Shown: positions 1 to 9,295, counted from the stretch's first letter. The stretch: 64,000 nt of DNA from Bacteroidota bacterium (GCA_963169355.1 CAUJCR010000047.1:1-64000), one strand, 5' to 3'. Notes: generated by a model from the sequence alone, not told the origin. Numbers and translations: made by a program.

Positions 1-213
1 TAGAAAAAAAGATAAAATCTGTTTCATGAGCGTAATTTTAAATGTTAAAAAAACAAGAATGCTAATTTATAAAAAATAAATGTTAGTTTTTAAATTATTT
101 TGTCATATTAAAAAGTCAATCATCAATATCTAATTATTTAATAACAATCAATACTTTTAATAATCACCTACCATTTGATAATTGAATGGAAAATAGGTAT
201 TTTTAAAAACTTT

Positions 214-1023
214 ATGAAAGCAATTGTTTCCCATGATATAGACCATTTAACTATTTCTGCTCATTATTTAAAGGACTTAATTGTTCCAAAATATTTTATT
301 AGAAGTTATATCGAGTTTTTTATTGGGAAAATCTCTTTTACCGAATTATTTCTTCGTTTTACCGATTTATTTAAAAATCAATGGCAACATATAGAAGAGT
401 TACATCAATTTAACACTCAACATCAAGTACCTGCTACATTTTTTATTGCGGTTAATAACGGATTAGGACTTTGCTATAATTTAAAACAAGCTGAATTTTG
501 GATTCATAAAATGTCGCAAATGGGCTGTAGAATTGGGATACACGGAATTGAATTTGAAACCTTTGAAAAAATCAATCAAGAGTTTTTATTATTTCAACAA
601 CTATCCAAACAGTCACATTTTGGCATCAGAATGCATTACATCCGTAAAAACGAACATACGTTCACAAATATGGCAAAAGCGGGATATTTATTTGATACTA
701 GTGAAATGAGTTATAACCCACCCTACAAAATAGGAAATATGTGGATGTTTCCTTTTCAAATTATGGATGGATATATCATTGAAAAACCTAAACAATGGCA
801 AAGTAAAAACTTAAAACAATGTTGTGATGAAACAAAAATTATAATAGACAAAGCTTTTGATGCAAACTTGCCATATTTGGGAATTGATTTCCATGACCGT
901 TATTTCTCAAATGCACATAAAACATGGAAAAACTGGTATATTTGGTTAATAGAATATTTACAAAGTCAGAAAATTGAGTTTGTTGATTTTAATCAAGCAA
1001 TAAAAGAATTAGAAAATAAATGA
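214..1023 (+). CDS. polysaccharide deacetylase-like (NodB-type) protein
   Basis: Likely a carbohydrate-esterase-4/NodB-fold protein acting on cell-surface or exopolysaccharide precursors. The protein begins KAIVSHDIDHL, with the paired Asp of the NodB metal site (HDID), and a central GIHGIEFET segment plus GIDFHDRYF near the C-terminus resemble the remaining metal and catalytic motifs. There is no signal peptide or membrane segment, so it would act in the cytoplasm. The open frame reaches back to a TTG at 175, but the ATG at 214 starts directly before the conserved first strand and is preferred. Its TGA stop overlaps the next gene's ATG by four bases, tying it to the polysaccharide operon. 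The substrate cannot be told, and activity is not assured because the motifs are imperfect. Confidence 0.65.
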   Translation: MKAIVSHDIDHLTISAHYLKDLIVPKYFIRSYIEFFIGKISFTELFLRFTDLFKNQWQHIEELHQFNTQHQVPATFFIAVNNGLGLCYNLKQAEFWIHKMSQMGCRIGIHGIEFETFEKINQEFLLFQQLSKQSHFGIRMHYIRKNEHTFTNMAKAGYLFDTSEMSYNPPYKIGNMWMFPFQIMDGYIIEKPKQWQSKNLKQCCDETKIIIDKAFDANLPYLGIDFHDRYFSNAHKTWKNWYIWLIEYLQSQKIEFVDFNQAIKELENK

Positions 1024-2240
1024 AATTATTAATTCTTACACAATATTTTCCTCCCGAAGTAGGTGCTCCGCAAAATCGACTTTATGAATTGGCTGTGCGA
1101 TTATCACACCTAGGCATAGATGTTACTATCTTAACTGCTATGCCAAATTATCCACAAATGAAAATTTATAAGGGTTATGAAGGCAAGAAATATCATTTCG
1201 AAGAAAAAGATGGTTTAAAGATTCATCGTTCATCCATCTCTTTACCCAAAAATAAGGGCATTATTCAACGATTATTGAATTATTTTTCATTTGTTTACTC
1301 TTCGGCCATTGTAGGTAAAAATAAAATTGAATCTATAGATGTTATCATGTGCGAGTCTCCTCCCTTATTTTTAGGGTACTCGGCTATGTATCTAGCCCGC
1401 AAGAAAAAAGCTAAACTCATTTTTAATGTTTCCGATTTGTGGCCAGAAAGTGCTGAAAAATTAGGCGTTGTTACCAATAAATGGATGCTCAAGTTAGCTT
1501 ATAACTTAGAAGAAAAAATATATCGAAAATCCATTATAGTTACCGGACAAACTCAAGGTATTTGTAAAAACATTCAACATCGATTTAATGATGTAAAAAC
1601 ATATTGGTTGCCAAACGGCGTGGATGTTAGTTTTTATAATCCTCATGAAGTACAAAGTCAATGGCGAGAGAATAATGGCTTTGCACAATCAGACATTCTA
1701 TTTCTTTATGCAGGCATTATTGGCTTAGCACAAGGATTAGAAATTATATTACAAGCTGCAGAAAAATTAATATCACAACCTCATCTAAAATTTATTTTGC
1801 TAGGCAGTGGCCCGGAAAAAGAAAAACTTCAAAGCTTACAAAAAGAGAAACACCTCTCAAATGTATATTTTTATGATGCAGTATCTAAAGCACAAATGCC
1901 TCAAATAGTAAAAGCAGCCGATGTATCGCTAATTCCTTTAAAAAAATTAGAATTGTTTTTAGGCGCTATCCCTTCTAAAATTTTCGAGAATCTTGCGATG
2001 GAAAAAGCAGTTATTCTTTCAGTAGATGGAGAGGCACGTGAATTATTTGTAAATCAAGGGCAATGCGCTCTCTTTTCGGAGCCAGAAAACGTAAATGACC
2101 TTGTAAAAAATATTGAATTACTGGTAAGCAATCCCGAACTTCGTTATCAACTTGGTAAAAAAGGTAGAGCGTATGTAAATGAACATTTTAATAGAGACAC
2201 TATTGCTAAAAAATTCTATCAATGTTTAGTATCATTGTAG
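1020..2240 (+). CDS. glycosyltransferase family 4 (WbuB-like)
   Basis: A 406-residue GT-B fold glycosyltransferase that would transfer a sugar from a nucleotide donor onto a lipid-linked surface-polysaccharide intermediate at the cytoplasmic face. The N-terminal domain starts LLILTQYFPPEVGAPQNR, typical of WbuB-type GT4 enzymes that act on N-acetyl-fucosamine-like sugars. The C-terminal domain contains the donor-site stretch PSKIFENLAMEKAVILSVDG, including the E-x7-E-type pattern of retaining GT4 enzymes. It starts by a four-base overlap (ATGA) with the deacetylase-like gene and is followed after 47 bases by a polymerase/ligase gene. The specific sugar is an inference from resemblance only. 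Confidence 0.88.
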   Translation: MKLLILTQYFPPEVGAPQNRLYELAVRLSHLGIDVTILTAMPNYPQMKIYKGYEGKKYHFEEKDGLKIHRSSISLPKNKGIIQRLLNYFSFVYSSAIVGKNKIESIDVIMCESPPLFLGYSAMYLARKKKAKLIFNVSDLWPESAEKLGVVTNKWMLKLAYNLEEKIYRKSIIVTGQTQGICKNIQHRFNDVKTYWLPNGVDVSFYNPHEVQSQWRENNGFAQSDILFLYAGIIGLAQGLEIILQAAEKLISQPHLKFILLGSGPEKEKLQSLQKEKHLSNVYFYDAVSKAQMPQIVKAADVSLIPLKKLELFLGAIPSKIFENLAMEKAVILSVDGEARELFVNQGQCALFSEPENVNDLVKNIELLVSNPELRYQLGKKGRAYVNEHFNRDTIAKKFYQCLVSL

Positions 2241-2287
2241 TAAGTTTAATTAAAATAAGATTGTATTAATATCGTAATATTTCCTAA

Positions 2288-3535
2288 ATGCAAAGTATAA
2301 AGCAGATATATCAAAAATTTGGCGCTTATATCCCTTTGCTCATTGCGTTTTTACTACCATTTGGTTTAAACCTAAGTATTTTAATTATTACATGGAGCAT
2401 TTTATTTGTTTTTTGTGACGACATAAAAAACGCTTGGCATCAACTTAAAAAAAACAATTGGTTTTACATTTTAATTTTGTTTTTCATAGTGCATGTGTTG
2501 GGTTATTGGTTTGCTGACAATAAACACGATGCTTTAAATGCCATTGAGATTAAACTTGGATTTTTAGCCTTTCCTATTTTAATATTTTCAATAAATTATT
2601 CAGAACTTGAAATAAAAAAAATCATTACCTCATTTGTTTCTGGCAATTTATTAGCAGCCTTCTTTTGCTTATTTAGAGCCACCTATTTATATCTCTTTGA
2701 AGACATGAATGCTTTTTTCTATTCAGAATTTTCGTTTTTTATGCATCCAAGTTATTTTGCCATGTATTTAATATTTGGGCAATTAATTGTTATGCTATAT
2801 TATCCTAAATGGCTTACGCATCTTTCTCAGCTTTATCTTAAAATTAGTTTTATATCTTTAACTTTTCTAATCACTATTTTCTTATGCTCCTCTAAAATGG
2901 GCTTAATTACAGCCTTTATATTATTACCTAGTGTATTTATTTATTTATTGTTTCAATCAGGCTATAAAAAGGCTATTGTGCTAGTCTTGTCAGTGTTTGT
3001 TTTAGGAATAGTAATTGCCTATAAATTATTTCCAACACCTTTTGAACGTTTAAAATATGCCCTTAAAGTATCAGAGTCTATTTCTACAATAGATAAAACA
3101 GATGGCGAAAGCACCGCCGTTCGGGTGTTAATTTGGCAAGAAAGTGTAAAAATTATTAAGCAGCATTTTCTTTTTGGAACAAGTGCTGGAGATGCAAATG
3201 ACAAACTCGTGCAAGCCTATGAAAAAGAAGGAATGACGGGTGCTTTACGTAAAAAATTAAATGCACACAATCAATTTCTTCAAACTTTTATAGGCACAGG
3301 TTTGATTGGTTTTGTGTTATTACTTCTCATAACTATTGGTGTTTTAGTTTTTTCTATCTTTACTAAAAACACTCTCTTAATGCTATTTAGTGCGCTCACT
3401 ACTCTTAACTTTTTGGTTGAGTCTATGCTTCAGGCACAAGCAGGGTTTATCTTTTTTATATTCTTTTTGTGTTTCCTATTAAAATATAATGTTTCTAATT
3501 TTAAAACTAATTCTATTACTCCTAAACCTATATGA
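2288..3535 (+). CDS. O-antigen ligase / polymerase family membrane protein
   Basis: A polytopic inner-membrane protein of 415 residues with about ten to twelve hydrophobic segments and a large periplasmic loop at roughly residues 255-335. The loop contains VRVLIWQESVKIIKQHFLFGTSAGD and NAHNQFLQTFIGTGLIG, the layout of the Wzy_C (O-antigen ligase/Wzy polymerase) family with its conserved H-N-x-F/Y-L motif. Such proteins join or polymerise undecaprenyl-linked glycans in the periplasm. The gene ends in an ATGA overlap with the DegT aminotransferase gene, so the two are translationally coupled. Ligase (WaaL) and polymerase (Wzy) cannot be separated from sequence alone. Confidence 0.85.
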   Translation: MQSIKQIYQKFGAYIPLLIAFLLPFGLNLSILIITWSILFVFCDDIKNAWHQLKKNNWFYILILFFIVHVLGYWFADNKHDALNAIEIKLGFLAFPILIFSINYSELEIKKIITSFVSGNLLAAFFCLFRATYLYLFEDMNAFFYSEFSFFMHPSYFAMYLIFGQLIVMLYYPKWLTHLSQLYLKISFISLTFLITIFLCSSKMGLITAFILLPSVFIYLLFQSGYKKAIVLVLSVFVLGIVIAYKLFPTPFERLKYALKVSESISTIDKTDGESTAVRVLIWQESVKIIKQHFLFGTSAGDANDKLVQAYEKEGMTGALRKKLNAHNQFLQTFIGTGLIGFVLLLLITIGVLVFSIFTKNTLLMLFSALTTLNFLVESMLQAQAGFIFFIFFLCFLLKYNVSNFKTNSITPKPI

Positions 3536-4740
3536 TACCTTTTTCGCCACCACACATAGATGATAAAATTATTGCAGAAGTTACTGCGGCGCTTAAATCA
3601 GGCTGGATAACAACTGGCCCACGCACTAAAACTTTCGAAAAACAAATCACAAGTTATTGTGGTAATCAAGCTACTTTATGTTTAAATTCTGCAACAGCAG
3701 GACTAGAAATTATGTTACGCTGGTTTGGTGTTGGCGAAGGCGACGAAGTAATTCTACCAGCATACACCTACTCTGCTACCGCTAATGTTATTATACACTG
3801 CGGAGCAAAACCTGTATTTGTAGATGTAAATGCACACGATTTTAATGTTAATGTAACAGAAATCGAGAAAGCAATTAACGAAAAAACAAAAGTCATTATG
3901 CCTGTTGATTTTGCTGGTTATCCCTGCGATTACGATGAAATTAACGCATTGACAGTAAAACATAAAAACAAATTTAAACCACACTCCAAAAATCAAGAGT
4001 TGTTAGGACGAATTATGGTACTTTCAGATTCGGCACATTCTTTTGGAGCTAATTATAAAGGTAAAAAATGTGGAGCACTCACCGATGTTTCTGTTTTTTC
4101 ATTTCATGCTGTGAAAAATTTAACTACTGCCGAAGGTGGCGCCATTGCCTTAAACTTCCCTGCCCCATTTGATAATGAAGAAATTTATAAATACTTATGT
4201 ATCTATACACTTCACGGTCAAAACAAAGATGCGCTGGCAAAAACACAGAAAGGAAATTGGAAGTATGACATTATAGAAGCCGGTTATAAGTGCAATATGA
4301 CTGATTTAGCGGCTGCCATTGGCTTAATAGAATTGAACAGATACGATGATGACACTCAAGTAAAACGTAAGCAAATTTTTGAAGCATACCATCAAGCGTT
4401 TAGTAACCACACTAGATTTCAATTACCTGAATATTCAACAACAAACAAAGAAGGTTGTTATCACTTATACCCATTAAGAATTAAAGACATAACCGAACAA
4501 CAACGCGACGAAATTATAAAAGAAATTTTTGATTGTGATGTTTCTGTAAATGTTCATTTTATTCCTGTGCCTGCCATGTCCTATTATAAAAACTTAGGTT
4601 ATGACATAAAAAATTATCCTGTAACGTATGATAATTATAGCCGAGAAATATCCTTACCTGTGTATTATGATTTAACATTAGAACAAGTAAAAACTGTTAT
4701 TGCTGCTGTTTTAAAATCGGTCGATAAAGTATTATGTTAA
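3532..4740 (+). CDS. DegT/DnrJ/EryC1/StrS family sugar aminotransferase
   Basis: A PLP-dependent nucleotide-sugar aminotransferase of 402 residues. It places an amino group on a keto-sugar nucleotide for surface-glycan synthesis. The N-terminus IPFSPPHIDDKIIAEVTAALKSGWITTGP is typical. The SDSAHSFGA segment gives the PLP-contacting Asp, and K195 in SFHAVKNLTTAEGG is the Schiff-base lysine. The length matches the family. It overlaps the preceding ligase/polymerase gene and the following sugar transferase gene by a few bases. Next to a small PglC-type phosphoglycosyl transferase, it fits a route in which the first sugar is an amino- or acetamido-deoxy sugar, as in bacillosamine-like pathways. 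The exact product is inferred. Confidence 0.92.
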   Translation: MIPFSPPHIDDKIIAEVTAALKSGWITTGPRTKTFEKQITSYCGNQATLCLNSATAGLEIMLRWFGVGEGDEVILPAYTYSATANVIIHCGAKPVFVDVNAHDFNVNVTEIEKAINEKTKVIMPVDFAGYPCDYDEINALTVKHKNKFKPHSKNQELLGRIMVLSDSAHSFGANYKGKKCGALTDVSVFSFHAVKNLTTAEGGAIALNFPAPFDNEEIYKYLCIYTLHGQNKDALAKTQKGNWKYDIIEAGYKCNMTDLAAAIGLIELNRYDDDTQVKRKQIFEAYHQAFSNHTRFQLPEYSTTNKEGCYHLYPLRIKDITEQQRDEIIKEIFDCDVSVNVHFIPVPAMSYYKNLGYDIKNYPVTYDNYSREISLPVYYDLTLEQVKTVIAAVLKSVDKVLC

Positions 4741-5321
4741 AACGATTGTTTGATATTATTGCATCATTATGCGGCTTATTAATTTTAAGTCCCTTATTAA
4801 TTCTCATTGCACTTTTTATTGTTTTAGGAAGCGGTTTTCCCGTTTTTTATTTACAAAACAGAGTGGGAAAAAATAACCAAGATTTTAAATTATTTAAGTT
4901 TAGAACTATGCGAAAAGACTCTGATAAAAAAGGACTATTAACCGTGGGTGGGCGCGATCCTCGAGTAACAGGTATTGGTTATTATTTGCGTAAATATAAA
5001 CTTGATGAACTCCCTCAATTATTAAATGTATTATTTGGAACCATGAGTCTTGTTGGTCCACGCCCAGAGGTGCGAAAATATGTAAACCTTTATACTACCG
5101 AACAACAAAAAGTTTTACAAGCAAAACCTGGTATAACTGATTATGCTTCGATTGAATACTTTAGCGAAAATGAACTATTAGCTCAATCAGACAACCCTGA
5201 AAAAACATATATTGAAGAAATTATGCCCGCTAAACTGAAACTCAATCAGCGATACATTAGTGAACAGGGTATCTTAACCGATATTAAGATTATCTTTAAA
5301 ACAATTGCTAAAATTATTTAA
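4734..5321 (+). CDS. initiating sugar-phosphate transferase (PglC/WcaJ C-terminal type)
   Basis: A monotopic phosphoglycosyl transferase of 195 residues that moves a sugar phosphate from its nucleotide to undecaprenyl phosphate and so starts glycan assembly. One N-terminal hydrophobic helix (about residues 8-33) is followed by NRVGKNNQDFKLFKFRTMR, then DELPQLLNVLFGTMSLVGPRPE, both hallmarks of the bacterial sugar transferase family. Only the catalytic domain is present. The multi-helix N-terminal part of WcaJ/WbaP is absent, as in PglC. It overlaps the aminotransferase gene by seven bases and is the last gene of the cluster; the next gene faces the other way. Confidence 0.93.
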   Translation: MLKRLFDIIASLCGLLILSPLLILIALFIVLGSGFPVFYLQNRVGKNNQDFKLFKFRTMRKDSDKKGLLTVGGRDPRVTGIGYYLRKYKLDELPQLLNVLFGTMSLVGPRPEVRKYVNLYTTEQQKVLQAKPGITDYASIEYFSENELLAQSDNPEKTYIEEIMPAKLKLNQRYISEQGILTDIKIIFKTIAKII

Positions 5322-5357
5322 CGTATCATTAAGAAACCTCAACAACAGGGTTTATGA

Positions 5358-5798
5358 TTATCCCAACATTTGTTTTACCAAAGCCGATAACACTTTACCA
5401 TCAGCTCTACCAGCCACTACTTTATTAGCAGCACCCATTACTTTTCCCATATCGGCAGCGCTACTTGCGCCTACCTCGGCAATGGCATTTTTAATAATAG
5501 TTTTTAGTTCGTCTTCTGATAATGGTTTTGGTAAATAATCTTCCATCACTTTAGCTTGGGCAAGTTCCACATCTGCTAAATCCTGACGGTTTTGTTGAAT
5601 GTAAATATCAGCAGTTTCTTTACGTTTTTTATACTCTTTTTGAATAGCTTTTAAAGCGCTCTCTTCAGTTAATCCCTCGGGCGATGTTTTTAATAATAAT
5701 ATCACCGATTTTAAAGCTCTCACAGCTTCTAAGCGTTGCGAATCTTTAGCCAACATCGATGCTTTAACATCTGCATTTATTTTTTCTTCTATTCCCAT
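5358..5798 (-). CDS. yqeY: GatB/YqeY domain-containing protein
   Basis: A 146-residue protein matching the GatB/YqeY family throughout. It begins GIEEKINADVKASMLAKDSQRLEAVRALKSVI, has KEYKKRKETADIYIQQNRQDLADVELAQ in the middle, and ends with the small helical domain GKVMGAANKVVAGRADGKVLSALVKQML that resembles the tail of the GatB amidotransferase subunit. The family is thought to bind tRNA-related substrates, but its role is not settled. It is transcribed on the minus strand, back to back with tag and converging on the polysaccharide cluster. Confidence 0.92.
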   Translation of the reverse strand: MGIEEKINADVKASMLAKDSQRLEAVRALKSVILLLKTSPEGLTEESALKAIQKEYKKRKETADIYIQQNRQDLADVELAQAKVMEDYLPKPLSEDELKTIIKNAIAEVGASSAADMGKVMGAANKVVAGRADGKVLSALVKQMLG

Positions 5799-5872
5799 AA
5801 TATTCAGTTTTAAACCGCTAAGTTATAAAAGTAAATATTAATTTTATAGTTTTAAACCATAAATAATACACT

Positions 5873-6439
5873 ATGCAATGTACTTGGCCAGGAAATGATG
5901 AGCAAATGCTCCACTATCACGACCACGAATGGGGAACACCCGTACACGATGACTTAAAACATTTTGAATTTTTATTACTCGATTGTTTTCAGGCAGGACT
6001 TAGTTGGAAAACCATTTTACATCGTCGTAAAAATTTTAAAAAAGCCTTTGCTAATTTTAATTACAAAAAAATAGCTCAATTTAATGACGACGATGTAAAA
6101 CGTTTGATGAATGATGCAGGTATAATTCGTAATAAGTTAAAAATTACAGGAACTATTAAAAATGCCAAAGCTTTTATCGAGGTACAAAAAGAATTTGGTT
6201 CTTTTGATGCCTTTATTTGGCAGTTTACAGAACATAAACAAATTGTTACTAAGGTAAAAACACCTGCCGAAATTAGAGCCACAAGCCCCGAATCGGATGC
6301 GATGAGCAAAGCACTAAAAAAAAGAGGGTTTACATTTGTGGGTTCTACCATTTGTTATGCTTACATGCAGGCTGCTGGCATGATTAACGACCACTTAGTA
6401 AGTTGTAAAAGATATAAAGAAGTTCAAATCAAAAAATAA
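5873..6439 (+). CDS. tag: DNA-3-methyladenine glycosylase I
   Basis: Base-excision repair glycosylase that removes 3-methyladenine from alkylated DNA. The 188-residue length is normal. The Tag zinc site can be traced: Cys3 and a His in HYHDHEWG near the N-terminus, and the His and Cys of NDHLVSCKRY near the C-terminus. The FLLLDCFQAGLSWKTIL and AGIIRNKLKI segments are typical of the helix-hairpin-helix family core. The gene diverges from yqeY across a 74-base gap that carries an 11-base direct repeat, and lies seven bases before the Nif3-like gene, suggesting cotranscription. Confidence 0.95.
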   Translation: MQCTWPGNDEQMLHYHDHEWGTPVHDDLKHFEFLLLDCFQAGLSWKTILHRRKNFKKAFANFNYKKIAQFNDDDVKRLMNDAGIIRNKLKITGTIKNAKAFIEVQKEFGSFDAFIWQFTEHKQIVTKVKTPAEIRATSPESDAMSKALKKRGFTFVGSTICYAYMQAAGMINDHLVSCKRYKEVQIKK

Positions 6440-6446
6440 TAAACAC

Positions 6447-7544
6447 ATGCCTTTACTCCATCAAATTATTCACGAACTCGAAACATTTGCGCCTTTACCT
6501 TATCAAGAACATTATGACAATAGCGGCTTACTAACAGGTAATCCATCTATGGAAATTACAGGTGCTATTTTAACATTAGATTGTATAGAAGCAAGCATTG
6601 ACGAAGCCATTGCCAAAAACTGTAACTTAATAATAGCGCATCATCCTATTATTTTTAGTGGTTTAAAACGATTAACAGGTAAAACATATATTGAACGCAC
6701 CATTATAAAAGCCATACAACATCAAATTGCCATTTATGCTTGCCATACTAATTTAGATAATGTACGTGCAGGTGTAAATAAAAAAATAGCCGATAAAATT
6801 GGCTTAGTTAACACTTCCATTCTATCTCCTAAAAAATCGTTACTAAAAAAAATAGTAACCTTTGTGCCATCATCACATGCCGAGCAGGTACGACACCAAC
6901 TTTGTGAAGCAGGAGCTGGACACATTGGCAATTACGATCATTGCAGTTTTACGCTTGAAGGAACAGGAACATTTAGAGGTAATGAAAATACAAATCCTTA
7001 TTTGGGAGAGAAAGGCAAACTCAGTTATGAAAAAGAACAGCGATTAGAACTTATTTACGAAACCATACACGAACATCAAATTTTAAACGCCCTTAAGCAA
7101 ACACATCCTTACGAAGAAGTTGCCTACGATATTTATAACTTAGATAATCAATATCAAAATGTGGGTTCGGGAATGATAGGCGAACTTAAAAATCCCATGT
7201 CGGAAATGGCATTTTTAACCCATTTAAAAGCCATTTTTAACTTAAAAATGATAAAACACACCCCTTTTTTAAATAAAACCATAAAAAAAGTGGCACTTTG
7301 TGGTGGCAGCGGTAGCTTTCTTTTAAAACAAGCAATAAGTTCAAAATCAGACATTTACATTAGTTCCGATTTTAAATATCACGAATATTTTGATGCAGAA
7401 AAACACCTTTTAATAGCCGATATTGGTCATTATGAAAGTGAGCAATTTACCCCCGAAATTTTTTATGAAATTATATCAAAAAAATTTCCTACTTTTGCAA
7501 CCTATTTAACGGAAATACAAACAAACCCGGTAAACTATTTTTAA
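6447..7544 (+). CDS. Nif3-like dinuclear metal centre protein
   Basis: A 365-residue Nif3/YbgI/YqfO family protein. The N-terminal part carries the two-metal ligands in IIAHHPIIFSGLKR and CHTNLDN, and the C-terminal part ends with SSDFKYHEYFDAEKHLLIADIGHYESE, which supplies the remaining ligands. The middle, about residues 130-235, is the PII/CutA-like insert found in longer members (VRHQLCEAGAGHIGNYDHCSF; THPYEEVAYDIY). The family is often annotated as a GTP cyclohydrolase I type 2 homolog, but its function is unclear. It is tightly spaced after tag and three bases before the zinc-ribbon coiled-coil gene, an arrangement suggesting a shared transcript. Confidence 0.93.
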   Translation: MPLLHQIIHELETFAPLPYQEHYDNSGLLTGNPSMEITGAILTLDCIEASIDEAIAKNCNLIIAHHPIIFSGLKRLTGKTYIERTIIKAIQHQIAIYACHTNLDNVRAGVNKKIADKIGLVNTSILSPKKSLLKKIVTFVPSSHAEQVRHQLCEAGAGHIGNYDHCSFTLEGTGTFRGNENTNPYLGEKGKLSYEKEQRLELIYETIHEHQILNALKQTHPYEEVAYDIYNLDNQYQNVGSGMIGELKNPMSEMAFLTHLKAIFNLKMIKHTPFLNKTIKKVALCGGSGSFLLKQAISSKSDIYISSDFKYHEYFDAEKHLLIADIGHYESEQFTPEIFYEIISKKFPTFATYLTEIQTNPVNYF

Positions 7545-7547
7545 ACT

Positions 7548-8309
7548 ATGTGTGCTAAGATAAAAGAAAAAATTGATGCTTCTATTGAAGGAAAGTTACG
7601 TTCATTATACGAATTACAAACTATTGATTCAAAAATTGACCGTATTCGTACGGTGCGTGGTGAATTACCTTTAGAAGTTCAAGACTTAGAAGATAGCGTA
7701 GCGGGCTTAGAAACGCGTGTAAACAATTTAACTGAAGAGTTAGATGGATTAAAAAATCAAGTAGCTGAAAAAACACAAGCTATTAAAGATTTTAACTCAA
7801 ACATTAAAAAATACGAAGCTCAACAAAACAAGGTTAGAAATAACCGTGAGTACGATGCGATTACTAAAGAAATTGAATTTCAAAAATTAGAAATTCAATT
7901 AGCTGAAAAGCGTTTAAAAGAAGCTAAGTTTGCTATTGAGCAAAAATCAGAGATTGTTGAATCATCTCAACAAGATTTTACTGATCGTAAAAAAGATTTA
8001 AAAGCTAAAAAAGCAGAGTTAGATGAAATTATTGCAGAAACTGAAAAAGAAGAAAAGGAGTTATTAAAACTGTCTGAAAAAGCAGCAGAAGCTATCGAAG
8101 ATAGATTATTAAATGCTTACAAGCGTATTCGTTCAAACACACGCAATGGTTTAGCCGTAGTTCGTGTTGAGCGTGATGCTTGCGGTGGATGTTTCAACAA
8201 AATCCCACCTCAAAAACAATTAGACATCCGTATGAATAAAAAGATTTTAGTGTGCGAACACTGCGGACGTATTATGGTTGATGAAAATTTAGTTGCAAAA
8301 GAATCGTAA
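7548..8309 (+). CDS. C4-type zinc-ribbon coiled-coil protein
   Basis: A 253-residue protein with a long coiled coil at about residues 30-180, rich in Glu, Lys and heptads, and a C-terminal zinc ribbon made of CGGC and CEHC pairs (VERDACGGCFNKIPP ... KILVCEHCGRIMV). This architecture matches the C4-type zinc-ribbon family (zf-RING_7) that commonly follows a Nif3-like gene. A role in nucleic-acid binding or transcription has been suggested for the family but not shown here. It starts three bases after the Nif3-like stop and is followed by a clear rho-independent terminator. Confidence 0.93.
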   Translation: MCAKIKEKIDASIEGKLRSLYELQTIDSKIDRIRTVRGELPLEVQDLEDSVAGLETRVNNLTEELDGLKNQVAEKTQAIKDFNSNIKKYEAQQNKVRNNREYDAITKEIEFQKLEIQLAEKRLKEAKFAIEQKSEIVESSQQDFTDRKKDLKAKKAELDEIIAETEKEEKELLKLSEKAAEAIEDRLLNAYKRIRSNTRNGLAVVRVERDACGGCFNKIPPQKQLDIRMNKKILVCEHCGRIMVDENLVAKES

Positions 8310-8332
8310 GATTTTATGTAAAACATAATATT

Positions 8333-8362
8333 AAAAAGCTACCTAATTAGGGTAGCTTTTTT
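8333..8362 (+). terminator. rho-independent terminator after the zinc-ribbon gene
   Basis: The arms AAAAAGCTACC and GGTAGCTTTTTT enclose a seven-base loop (TAATTAG) and the right arm runs into a T tract. It lies 24 bases past the stop and would end the tag - Nif3 - zinc-ribbon transcript. Confidence 0.88.
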
Positions 8363-8426
8363 AGTATTAATAAACTCTACCTTTTCCTTAATTTTTCATA
8401 AAAATCAACATTGTGCTTGTTTTTTG

Positions 8427-8435
8427 TAACTTTGC
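8427..8435 (+). promoter_or_regulatory. Bacteroidota -7 promoter element
   Basis: TAACTTTGC matches the TAnnTTTG consensus, 24 bases before the ATG at 8460 of the MORN-like gene and just after a terminator. No convincing TTG element was found at the usual distance. Confidence 0.6.
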
Positions 8436-8459
8436 CATAATTTTTGATTATAAAATATC

Positions 8460-9293
8460 ATGATGAAATTTACAACCATATACATTTTTTGCTGTCTAAT
8501 ATTTTCGTTAACTGCATTTTCTCAAACTGTAACCGATGCTCAGGGCTTAAAACAAGGTTATTGGAAAAAGAAAGATGAAAAATCAGGCAAATTAATCTAC
8601 GAAGGATTTTTTAAAGACAATAAACCACAAGGTATTTTTAAATATTACTATCCTTTTGATACCATTAAAGCCATTATGAATTTTAAAGATGATGGAAAAA
8701 TAGCTTACTCAACCATGTTTCACCCTAATGGCAAAAAAATGGCTTATGGTAAATATATTGGCGAAAACAAAGATTCTGTTTGGACTTACTATGATGAAAA
8801 CATGGTTCTAATTTCAAAAGAAAGTTTTGTAAATGGTAAAAAACATGGAATGGAGTACGTGTATTTTCCTGATGGTGTGATAAGTGAAGAGCGCTCGTAT
8901 AAAAATGGCGAACAAGATGGACCTTATAAATTATATTACGAAAAAGATTTAATAAAAACAGAAGGTAGCTATAGTAAAGGAAAAATAGATGGCAAAAACG
9001 CCTATTACTTTCCTAATAAAGTTACTGCTGCAGTAGGTTATTATAAAAATGGTGTAAAAGTAGGCCCTTGGATTTATAGAGAAAAAGACGGGAAAGTAAA
9101 AGAAAAAGAATTGTTTAAACAAAACGGACAGCAAGCCTCTAAAAAAGAAACCGATGAGTTTTTTAGCAAAAATAAAACTAGTGATGAAAAACCTGTAGAT
9201 TCTACCAATCAAAAAGCACAACAAAAAACTACCACTCCACAAAAAACAACCAATAGCAAACCTGTTCAAACAAAACCCAAAAGCACTAAGTAA
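8460..9293 (+). CDS. MORN-repeat/YwqK-like exported protein
   Basis: A 277-residue protein with a signal peptide (MMKFTTIYIFCCLIFSLTAFSQ, cleavage before Q) and a central tandem array of MORN-like repeats of the type Y-x-x-G-x-x-x-G-x-W/Y-x-x-Y, for example KNGEQDGPYKLYYEKD and YYKNGVKVGPWIYREKDG. The last about 45 residues are low-complexity Lys/Thr/Gln/Pro. Such proteins are annotated as YwqK-family antitoxins, but in Bacteroidota they are usually secreted or periplasmic repeat proteins of unknown role, and no toxin gene is beside it. Two bases separate it from mnmA, so the two are probably cotranscribed from the promoter at 8427. Confidence 0.82.
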   Translation: MMKFTTIYIFCCLIFSLTAFSQTVTDAQGLKQGYWKKKDEKSGKLIYEGFFKDNKPQGIFKYYYPFDTIKAIMNFKDDGKIAYSTMFHPNGKKMAYGKYIGENKDSVWTYYDENMVLISKESFVNGKKHGMEYVYFPDGVISEERSYKNGEQDGPYKLYYEKDLIKTEGSYSKGKIDGKNAYYFPNKVTAAVGYYKNGVKVGPWIYREKDGKVKEKELFKQNGQQASKKETDEFFSKNKTSDEKPVDSTNQKAQQKTTTPQKTTNSKPVQTKPKSTK

Positions 9294-9295
9294 TT

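Noticed and set aside
5305-5538. Small plus-strand open frame after the sugar transferase gene
   Set aside because: It lies antisense inside yqeY and its translation is low-complexity, the typical shadow of a real gene.
8460-9293. YwqK-type antitoxin of a toxin-antitoxin pair
   Set aside because: The protein has a signal peptide and no toxin gene is adjacent; the antitoxin label comes only from family naming of MORN-like repeats.
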